A stretch of DNA of 64,000 nt, taken from NCBI RefSeq assembly GCF_037975245.1, contig NC_092572.1:23730489-23794488 (forward strand). The letters are read 5' to 3'. This document shows, piece by piece, positions 24,501 to 36,200 of this stretch. The notes beneath the pieces are model-generated. The model was not told the origin of the DNA. It saw nothing but the letters and a program-made list of their open reading frames with translations, and made no database searches. The number at the start of each line of letters is the position of its first letter. The first letter of the stretch is position 1. This stretch comes from Apostichopus japonicus (lineage: Eukaryota > Echinodermata > Holothuroidea > Aspidochirotida > Stichopodidae). The position numbers and the translations under genes were made by a program.

Positions 24501-27500
24501 CCAGATATGGAAGATTTTATTTTCATAGTGTCTGGTGGCTTCCAGTCTGAGGGGAAAATAGTATCATTGGTACCTGATAGTATCATCTGTTTAGACTTTA
24601 AACAAAATTCCAGTGATTGATGTTTATTGTTAAAAAAGTTACTTGAAATAATCCATCTTTGCAAAAGCATATGCTACTAGAAGTTTTATTTTAATTTAAA
24701 CTTGGTGAAACTTTATGAATGCATCTGTTAGCACCCCAGTTTGTTAAGTCATGATGGCAAGTGGGCTTATTTTACTTCAAAAGATACAAAAGATTTATCC
24801 CTTGAAGAATTAACATTCTTGCACTTTGATAAACTAAAACATGCAGAGAACATAGACGATTAAATCGCCAAAATGTAACACATTTCAAGGAAATGAAAAG
24901 TTATGCCTTTTAAGAGCCTCTGCCATGATGACATCACGTTCTCCTGTAGGGATTCATCATCATCGCACCATAAGGAAGAATTTAAATAATAGTATATATT
25001 CAAACATCAGTATATCTAGAGTTAGTAATAATATTGAGAAAAAAGGGGTAGCAGCAGGATTCCTGCTATTGTACAGGCACTGACTTTCAAGCATGTTGAC
25101 AAACTTTATGCTTTCATGGTTTTAGTCTTGCAATAAACCGTTTTGGTATTACAAGACAAATTACAATTTGATCATCAACATACTGCTAACTATGCTCATG
25201 ACAGCTTAGCTCACCTGTAATTTTTAATTACTACTTTTAGAAATCATGTTCCAAAGACTTCCAAATTTGACATAACAAGTAATACTCCTTTTCTCTCTCA
25301 GTACTATCGAAACAGGCCATTTTAACAATAAGGAACAAATGTAATGCTTCGGAAAGCAAAATACCTCCACTCAGGTACTTCCCATTCAGCTTTGAAACAT
25401 GTCAGAAGAATCCTGGTTTGGAAAAACACATATCCTTGTCCGTAAATATTCTTCATATATTTACTTGGGTTGAGAAATGCCTATATCATGTACACCTCAT
25501 GAGGTGTACAGGACATAATGAAATGAAAGTTGGCGTGCAGGCCAACTTTCATTTGAAACCAATGAAGGTATGTACCCACCTTCTTCTCTTCCTTTCCGCA
25601 TTGGCATAATGTGTGCTGATGAAGGCATGTGAATGGAGGGATATCTTCCTTTACCTACAAAGTCATGTAATAGTAAAATATGCATTAATTTCTTAAGAAC
25701 TCAATAGAAACATCATTAGACATGTTTCAAAATTAGTCTCGTTTTGCATTGAACTTGTCCAAAGCTGGTGTACTTACCTCTGAAAGGAAAGTAGTGACAT
25801 AAAGACCCAGGTAAGGCCCGGGACAATTAAGACACTGGGCCCAATTCTTTTGAGACGTCATGGTATATTGATTGCATATATGAAGTTTCGTCTGGGAAAG
25901 AAAGCCATGGCTTGATCCATCCCTACCCATGAATAATGGGGTCCAATAATTGACATTAGGCCCCATGGCAGAAGCCCCACCTGACCCAGCCAAATGGTCA
26001 GGCTTGGCACCTGAAAGTATCATCTGTTTACATTTTTATCAATATTCCACTGGTTGATGTTCATTGTTTAACAAAGTAACTGGAAATTATACATCTTTCC
26101 AAAAGCATAACCCTGCCAGCCTAAACTTAGGTTTATTTTATTTTAAACTTTTGATGACATTTTATGAATGCATCTGTAAAAGCCCAGTTAGAAAACCCCT
26201 CATGAGGTGTACAGAACATAATGAAATGAAAGCTGGCGTGCAGACAAACTTTCATTTGAAACCTTAGAAGGTATGCACCTTTTTCTTTTTCTTCTATGGT
26301 CAGTCTTCTCTTAGGGAGTGTTGATGAAAATATGTCAATGGTTGACTTGCTTCCTTCACCTACAAGGAAATATAATATTAAAATATGAATTAATTCCCAA
26401 AGTAGTTCATACAAACTTTATTAGACTTGTTTTACACTTAAAGTCTCCTTTTGCATAGAATTACTGGATATTATACATCTTTCCAAAAGCATACCCAGTT
26501 AGAAAACCCCCATGAGGTGTACAGAACATAATGAAATGAAAGTTGGCGTGCAGACAAACTTTCATTTGAAACCATAGAAGGTATGCACCCACCTTTTTCT
26601 TCTTCTACGGTCAGTTTTCTCTTAAGGAGTGTTGATGAAGGTATGTCAATGGATGACTTGCTTCCTTCACCTACAAGGAAATATAATAGTAAAATATGCA
26701 TTAACTTCCAAAGTAGTAACTAAAAACTTAGTTAAACTTGTTTCACACTAAAAATATCCTTTTGCATAGAATTTGTCTCAACCTGTTGGAGCATCCATCC
26801 CAAGGTAAGGCTAGGGAAAATTAAGTTACTAGGCCCCATTCTTTTAAGACGTCATACATCCATGGCATGTATGAAAAGTTCATCTTGGGGAAGTAAGCCT
26901 TGGCTTGATCAATTCCTACCTATGCATACCGGGGTCCCATAAAAGACAAACAATCCCATGTCTGTACCCCCACCATACCCACCCTGTCGTCAGGCCTGGT
27001 ACCTGAAAATATAATCTGTTTATACTTAAAACAAATTTCCAGTGATTGATGTTCATTGTTAGACAAAGTTACTGAAAATGATCCATCTTTGCAAAAGCAT
27101 ATGCTAGTAGCCGTTTTAGTTAATTTAAACTTGGTGTGATTTAATGAACGCATCTGATAGCACCCCAGTTATTTAAGTTATGATGGCAATTTAGCTGATT
27201 TTACTTCAAAAGATACAAATGATTTATCCCTTGAGGAAATAACTTTCCTGCACCTTGATGAACTAATACATGCAGAAGCATTGACAATTAAATAGCCGAA
27301 ATGTATCACATTTCAAGGAAATAAAAATAACCATAATAATTGGAAGTTAGCCCTTTAAAAAACCTCTGTCATCATGACATCACATCCTGTTGTAAGGACA
27401 CATCATCATCATCATGATCATCATCATCATCATCATCGTACCACGAGGATTAGTTCACATTCACACACCACTATATGTAGGGTACGTAATAACATTGAGG

Positions 27501-30159
27501 AAGGAAGGGAAGAGGAAGGAGCAGCATTGCTGGTATTGTGCAGGCATTGACTTCATGCATGTTGACAACCTTTATGCTTTCATGGTTTTAATGTTGTAGT
27601 AAACTATTTTCGTATTACAAGACAAATGACAGATGAAAATTTGATCATAAACATGCTGCTAACTATGCTCAAACAAGAGCATCAATGACGCAGTATCTCA
27701 ATACTGAAAGTTCTAATTTCGATTCCTAATTTCATATCTTTGCTCTGTCTCTATAATTATCATTATCAATCATGGTACAACAAATATAGAACTTGCATTT
27801 ACACTACTTTTCCACGAATAGTCTCTTCAGGTTACACTTCATCCTGCGAGTGTTGCCTTTAGCGCTCATTGCCCGTTTGTCGTTGCAAGGTTTAGTAATG
27901 TCATAGAATATTTAAGAACTTGTTTTTTTCTTTATGTGGTATCCTTCATCTTGGGTCAGTCTCTGTTGGACTTTATGGTCATATAGTCTGACGTCTATAA
28001 CAACGGCCAAATTAGAAGAGGCGAACAACTCGACCATATTCTTCTAGATGCCCGCCTTGAGAAAGCTAGGCCTATCGACCTAGCCCATGTTACTGTAGAC
28101 TTTAGTTGTGACTACCATCAAAACTGTCTCCACTTCCGGGTAGTTTTCAAACGATTATGCATTAAAGAAAATAACGATTACCGATGAATTTTTTCATAAT
28201 CGTACCGATTCCGATGATTTGAAAAAGAGAAAATATCCCGTTTATATGAAATCGGCAATAAAGTTTGTGATAGAAACAATTATTGTTGTGATTTTCCTGT
28301 TTCCTTTCGTTGTAAAACAAGGTTCTTAGGTATCCTTTTGTTTGTATCAAATCACCTCTGGAGTTTCTCGGAAAGGATTTTTTTTTTTACAAATTTCCAA
28401 AATACGAAAATATGACATCCAACCTTGTCAGCACTGTGCTAAGCGATTGGCCTAACCACCTCGACGTGTAAGTCAACTGTTAATGCCTTGAAATGGGCTA
28501 AGAATAGTTACTCAAAATACTTTTGCATAGAATTACTGGATATTCTACATCTTTCTAAAATCATACCCCCTACAAGCAGGTTTATTTTATTCTAAACTTT
28601 TGATAACATTTTATGAATGCATCTATAAAAGCCCAGTTAGAAAACCCCTCATGAGGTGTACAGAACATAATGAAATGAAAGCTGGCGTGCAGACAAACTT
28701 TTATTTGAAACCATAGAAGGTATGCACCTTTTTCTTCTTCTTCTATGGTCAGTCTTCTCTTAGGGAGTGTTGATGAAAATATGTCAATGGTTGACTTGCT
28801 TCCTTCACCTACAAGGAAATATAATATTAAAATATGAATTAATTCCCAAAGTAGTTCATACAAACTTTATTAGACTTGTTTTACACTTAAAGTCTCCTTT
28901 TGCATAGAATTACTGGATATTATACATCTTTCCAAAAGCATACCCAGTTAGAAAACCCCCATGAGGTGTACAGAACATAATGAAATGAAAGTTGGCGTGC
29001 AGACAAACTTTCATTTGAAACCATAGAAGGTATGCACCCACTTTTTTCTTCTTCTACGGTCAGTTTTCTCTTAAAGAGTGTTGATGACGGTCTGTCAATG
29101 GATGATTTGATTCCTTTACCTACAAGGAAACATAATAGTAAAATATGCATTAACTTCCAAAGTATTAAATAAAACTTTATTAGACTTGTTTTACACTAAA
29201 AGTCTCCTTTTGCATAGAATTACTGGATATTATACATCTTTCTAAAATCATACCCAGTTAGAAAACCCCCATGAGGTGTACAGAACATAATGAAATGAAA
29301 GTTGGCGTGCAGACAAACTTTCATTTGAAACCATAGAAGGTATGCACCCACCTTTTTCTTCTTCTACGGTCAGTTTTCTCTTAAAGAGTGTTGATGAAGG
29401 TATGTCAATGGATAACTTGCTTCCTTCACCTACAAGGAAATATAATAGTAAAATATGCATTAACTTCCAAAGTAGTAACTAAAAACTTAGTTAAACTTGT
29501 TTCACACTAAAAATATCCTTTTGCATAGAATTTGTCTCAACCTGTTGGGGCATCCATCCCAAGGTAAGGCTAGGGAAAATTAAGTTACTAGGCCCCATTC
29601 TTTTAAGACGTCATACATCCATGGCATGTATGAAAAGTTCATCTTGGGGAAGTAAGCCTTGGCTTGATCAATTCCTACCTATGCATACCGGGGTCCCATA
29701 AAAGACAAACAATCCCATGTCTGTACCCCCACCATACCCACCCTGTCGTCAGGCCTGGTACCTGAAAATATAATCTGTTTATACTTAAAACAAATTTCCA
29801 GTGATTGATGTTCATTGTTAGACAAAGTTACTGAAAATGATCCATCTTTGCAAAAGCATATGCTAGTAGCCGTTTTAGTTAATTTAAACTTGGTGTGATT
29901 TAATGAACGCATCTGATAGCACCCCAGTTATTTAAGTTATGATGGCAATTTAGCTGATTTTACTTCAAAAGATACAAATGATTTATCCCTTGAGGAAATA
30001 ACTTTCCTGCACCTTGATGAACTAATACATGCAGAAGCATTGACAATTAAATAGCCGAAATGTATCACATTTCAAGGAAATAAAAATAACCATAATAATT
30101 GGAAGTTAGCCCTTTAAAAAACCTCTGTCATCATGACATCACATCCTGTTGTAAGGACA

Positions 30160-30205
<46 letters not shown>

Positions 30206-33200
30206 GTACCACGAGGATTAGTTCACATTCACACACCACTATATGTAGGGTACGTAATAACATTGAGGAAGGAAGGGAAGAGGAAGGAGCAGCATTGCTG
30301 GTATTGTGCAGGCATTGACTTCATGCATGTTGACAACCTTTATGCTTTCATGGTTTTAATGTTGCAGTAAACTATTTTCGTATTACAAGACAAATGACAG
30401 ATGAAAATTTGATCATAAACATGCTGCTAACTATGCTCAAACAAGAGCATCAATGACGCAGTATCTCAATACTGAAAGTTCTAATTTCGATTCCTAATTT
30501 CATATCTTTGCTCTGTCTCTATAATTATCATTATCAATCATGGTACAACAAATATAGAACTTGCATTTACACTACTTTTCCACGAATAGTCTCTTCAGGT
30601 TACACTTCATCCTGCGAGTGTTGCCTTTAGCGCTCATTGCCCGTTTGTCGTTGCAAGGTTTAGTAATGTCATAGAATATTTAAGAACTTGTTTTTTTCTT
30701 TATGTGGTATCCTTCATCTTGGGTCAGTCTCTGTTGGACTTTATGGTCATATAGTCTGACGTCTATAACAACGGCCAAATTAGAAGAGGCGAACAACTCG
30801 ACCATATTCTTCTAGATGCCCGCCTTGAGAAAGCTAGGCCTATCGACCTAGCCCATGTTACTGTAGACTTTAGTGGTGACTACCATCAAAACTGTGTCCA
30901 CTTCCAGGTAGTTTTCAAACGATTATGCATTAAAGAAAATAATGATTACCGATGATTTTTTTCATAATCTTACCGATTCCGATGATTTGAAAAAAAGAAA
31001 ATATCCCGTTTATTCGAAATCGGCAATAAAGTTTGTGATAGAAACAATTATTGTTGTGATTTTCCTGTTTCCTTTCGTCGTAATACAAGGTTCTTAGGTA
31101 TCATTTTGTTTGTATCAAATCACCTCTGGAGTTTCTCGGAAAGGATTTTTTTTTTACAAATTTCCAAAATACGAAAATATGACATCCAACCTTGTCAGCA
31201 CTGTGCTAAGTGAATGGCCTAACCACCTCGACGTGTAAGTCAACTGTTAATGGCTTGAAATGGGCTAAGAGTAGTTACTCAAAATATCCATTTCAAAAAG
31301 CATCTCAGACAAACCATCCATCTTCAATCTTAACCAAAGTGTAAATTCTAATTACATATTGCCTACATTCCGACATTATTTTGTACTTATTTTCAGTATT
31401 TTACCGTTTATGAACAAATAGAAATGTTACGGACTTGAAGTTAAACATACCTAATTCGTTACCTATTAAACTCCATTCAAGTTCAATTAGAAATGTATGC
31501 TCAGGCCAATCAAACTGAAAAGCAAATTGTACCATCGTAACTTGTTTAAAATTACTCTAGAATGTTACCAGATTGAAATAATAACAACTAGAAACTACTC
31601 CAATTAAAATACAACATTCCCTCTTTAAGACATAGCACATACCTTCCAAACAAATGCCGATTTCCAGCAAATTGAAAGTTGTAAACTAAGCTACTCATTT
31701 TTTTTTTGTTTTTTTTTTTGCAAACCGATGGTTAGGCTACATTTCCCATTGACTTAGTATGGTCTTTAGGATAACATGTGGTCGAAGGTTGCAGTATTTC
31801 ATGGATATTTTAATACGAGCTAACTGCGTCACAATTTCAGCGAATAAAGAGATGCTTAATCAAGATTTTCCCGTTGACTACGTTTTCTGTTCGGGCACTA
31901 TGCGCGACGATAGCAACCAGGAAAGTATGTAAAAAGCTACGCAAAGTATTGTTTTTTGTTTTTGTTTTGCAAAACGATGGTTGGGCTACAAATTAAATTC
32001 ACTACGTAGCATTCAGCAGTACAACAATGTGTATATGTAATTAGCGTGCAATACACTACACACACACAGTACAGAAAATTGGTCTTGAGGGTAGCCACTT
32101 TCTTATATCTAACATGTAGCTGCCATGAGTTTGGCCAATGTGCTACAAGCCAGACTTGGAGGCGGGGCTTAATCATCAAAGACAGGGAAACGTGGGCAAA
32201 AGTTCCCCACAAACAAGATTTGGAGCGTGTGCAAAAAAAAGCATTCTACAACTGTGTTTCAGCCCGATTTGGACATAAATCGGTGAAAAAGTCATAGAAT
32301 GAGATACAATTCTGGAATAAAAAAGAGTAACTTTCGTTGGCCTATATGATATATACTTGCTCTGGAATTTCTAGAGAAAAAGAACTTTGTATGAAGACGC
32401 TGAAATTTTTTTAAGAGAAGAGAGTCCCACTAACTGTTACAATATCTCTATACATGTAATGTATTGAGATAAAAGCTTAGCTCACCTGTGACTTTTAATG
32501 ACTACTCCTTGCAAAGACTCACAAATATGGCATAACAGTACAAAGTTATACTGGAAATTCTTTATCTTTAGCTCAAAAGCAACTCCTTCATACAGTATAT
32601 TAGCAGTTTTGAGTCATAGAGGTACAATATTTTTTACCAAACTTGACGGAATTCCATAATAAATAGCTTGACAACTCCCCAGTTAATAAAGTCATTACGG
32701 CAGTTGAGATGAAAATGTGTTTATTTTTCAAAATACAAACAAAGTTTCAATTCCATCCAATTTTCATTTTGTGATAAACAGGGTATCGATTATCCGAATG
32801 AGACATCAACATAAAGAGACACATACACACCATTATTGCAAAACTTATGACCTTCAATGAAACCAATAACACATATTTTAAACGAAATGGCCTGATTTAA
32901 GTCACTCTTCAAAATGATTACTTTGTGATATCAGTTTCTATTTATAACATGATTTTCACCTACATCAGGTTTTTTGACAGCATAGGATTTTATGAGATTT
33001 TACTGTACAAACAAGTATAATGTTAACATATTAAATACAGTGTCACTTAAATCATACTTTTTTGTATAAGTACAAGTTCCAATACATCAGTTATCCATTT
33101 CCTATACTTACTTCTTCCTGTTAAGATATTAAGTGCCCCGAGGTTCTCACATAATTCATCAGTGAGAGCAGATTGTACAATCCCTTTATTCTCTAGCTCC

Positions 33201-36200
33201 ACTAACAGGTCCTTGGAGTGTGATGGGCTGTTAATTATGGCCTTTACATGTTTCAGAGGAAATATGAAGATGTTTGCAAGATTTTCGCAGTCACTTCTTG
33301 TCATCTCTGCAAATACCTTTTTTAGGCTTTCATGCAATAGAGTCAAGACATCTGGAGGCTGCAGAAAAAATATTCATATCACATTTTAAGTTATGTCATC
33401 AATGACTTCTTCAAAGAATTAAAATCCTTTCAAGAAAATAAACCAGAAGAAGTAAACATCTAATGTTTCCGTTGCCCAAACATATTCATAGAGTGGTAAG
33501 CCATACATGTTTAATATCCATGAACTTGTGCACACCAAAATGAAGAGGGATTATCTATATTGACTAATGCTGCAACATTTAAAGGAAGGTACCAGGAATC
33601 ATGTTGACAAAGTGTATTTAGTGATATAGTATAACCAGAAAGCCAGCTGGCTTTGTGATTCATTGCCATACAATGTGCTCAAAATTCAAAATAACTATCT
33701 GACTTATGTAGAATTTATAAGAGAGTTAAATTTGTTAAAGAATTAAGTGAGAACTAGAATAGATCAGACATTTCCAATTCTTATTTGTAGCACTTCCTTG
33801 TAGGCATCAACCACCATTTAATCCACTGGTTAGGATTTTAAAGAAATATTATTTCTATTCCAAATGTTTCAGTATCCAGGAAGAACTGTCTATCTATGTG
33901 AAATATATACAGTATGTAGATGTATGAATAAAGGGCATTTTCTTTTACCAATTTTAATGTTATTTTAGTGTTATTAATGTATGAGAGTTATGTGAAATAT
34001 CTTATATAATATCTAGTATGAATCACAGAGGAAATTGCCAATTTTGAGGCCATTTGAGATAACCTGTTGATCCCCTGAACCACTTTTTGCACCATGTGAG
34101 ATAACCTGTTGACCCCTTGAAGCTCAGAGAGTGATAACTCAAAAGAGCAGTTGAGTGCACATTTAAAGCAACATTCTGAAGCAGGTTTCATTTCCTGGAT
34201 AATTGTATGTTTTGTTTAAGTCCTATAGAGCCCCTTCACGAAACTAAACTGAACTTGACTAAAGTATGTTCACCAAAAGAAAATCATATGTAGCATTGGA
34301 GAATTCACAGATTAATTGTAGCTTTAATTTTGGAGGTACCTGTATCATGTTAAGGTTTTCAGACTTTGACACCTGGTGACCTCATGTGACCATTGACCTC
34401 TACCAATTTCCATAGGGTTCTTGCACTCACCAAGCTGGATCTATGTATCAAGTATGACATTGATTCAACCTGTGTCTGTTGAGATATCATGTTTACAACT
34501 GTTTTTGACGATTTCCCATTAAACCGCACCCCAATGAATATTAATGTGGAAAACTTATTGTTGAAGAGAACATGATCTTTCTATATAGTTACATCACAAT
34601 ACCAACTACAAATTAAATCACACATAAGGTTAAAGAGATATAGACATTTTACGAATTTTATGGTAAGTCACGCCCACTCATTAATATTCATGAGATGAAA
34701 ACCACACACTATAGGGCACATCTACTCATGAAAGGGCATCTATCTACCACATATGACATTGATTCAAGTTGTATTTGTTGAAAATTTATGTTTACAAGCC
34801 ATGTTTGACCAATTCTCATTAAGCCCCAGACCACTCATTCGTGAATCTTTATAAGGTAAACATTGTTGTAGCAAAAAACATGTACTTACTGTGTTGTTAC
34901 ATCACGCTACTATGAATACATTATATCAGACATATCGTTGAAGAGATATTGACATTTTCCGAATGTTATGGTTGCCCCCAGCGACTTATTAATATTCAAG
35001 AGATTGGGAACTAATAACTATACACAATAGGGCACATCTACACACCATGGGACATGTATCTACCGAAAAGACTGAGATTCAACTTGTGTTTGTTGAGGTA
35101 TCGTGTTTACAATCTACTTTCCAAGAATTCCCATTAGACCCCACCCATGCATGAATATTTATGAGGTAAAAGTGCTTGTTGCAAAGAACATGTATTTACT
35201 GTGTAGTTACACCACGCTACTATGAATGAACTAAATGAGACATGGTTGAAGAGATATTGAAAGTTTACGAACTTTATGGTTAGCCCCATCCATTCATTAA
35301 TTTTCAAGAGATGGGAACAAAACACAACAGGGCACATCTACACACCATGGGCCATGTATCTACCAAGTAGACTGTGATTCAACTTGTGTTTGTTGAGGCA
35401 TCGTGTTTACAATCCACTTTCCAAGAATTCCCATTCGGCAACACCCATGCATGAATATTTATGAAGTAAGGGTGCATGTTGCAAAGAACATGTTACTTAC
35501 ATCATGATAACATGTATAAATTAAAGTAGTCATTCGGTTGAAGAGGTATTGAAATTTGAACCATGTAATATTAAGACCCACCCAATCAAGACAATAGGGG
35601 ACATTTACAAATCATGTGACATATACCTACCAAGCATGACATTTACTCAATTTGTGGTTGTTGAGATATCAAGCAAGCCGTCACATCCACTCATACACGC
35701 GCACATACCAACACAAAAATAAAAGCAATGGTAACTGAGCCTTCGGCACTGTAACCAAAAATAAATACATAATATATAATACCCTAGGAATCTCACATAG
35801 TCTATTTTTCTCTTTTCAAATTCCTTGTTTACAAGATGTTTATTCACCACGACTATATATAAATTATTTTTGATTAGACTTTAAATTGAATTTACACAAC
35901 AGTTACCAGAACAAGTCAAACCACTAAGAACCAATGATTTAAGACTACTTTATTGTCTACCCCTAACCCTTACAGCTCACACTAACCTTAATTACAGCAC
36001 TTCCTAATCCTAAGTGAACCGTCATAAGATAAACAATACACATTAACAATTCAAATTGTATTTTGTCATTGCAAGAGAGAAATTGCATTCTGAATGACTA
36101 TACAAACACCTCCGTACATAGGTGGCTTCACTGTTGGAGTTGTTGTCCTGTTTGTGTGTATTGTTTTATTGTTCTCTGGGAGTCTGTTTCATCTAACATC

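Larger units (their letters stand above)
26076..28510. repeat. Tandem duplication unit 1 (about 2.4 kb)
   Basis: Nearly identical over its length to 28511-31275: offset about 2449 bp in the left part and about 2759 bp in the right part. The offset change equals one extra 310-bp micro-exon cassette in unit 2. Very few substitutions are visible, so the event is recent. The unit carries micro-exons R2 and R3 and one X exon. Confidence 0.9.
28511..31275. repeat. Tandem duplication unit 2 (about 2.8 kb)
   Basis: Second copy of the block at 26076-28510. The junction is ...gttactcaaaatac|ttttgcatagaattactgg near 28510. It has one additional micro-exon cassette (R6) and an expanded atc trinucleotide run (30160-30206) compared with the interrupted run in unit 1 (about 27400-27437). 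Confidence 0.9.
31276..33111. other. Intron between unit 2 and the DED-like exon
   Basis: Apart from the candidate exon at 31451-31514 and a dispersed repeat at 31722-31990, no feature is supported. A donor-like cacaggtgagc on the minus strand near 32486 repeats at about 25212, but I found no open exon attached to it. Confidence 0.5.

Noticed and set aside
33988-34191. Minus-strand open frame with a short internal duplication as an extra exon of the death-fold gene
   Set aside because: No acceptor/donor pair in agreement with neighbouring phases, and no domain.
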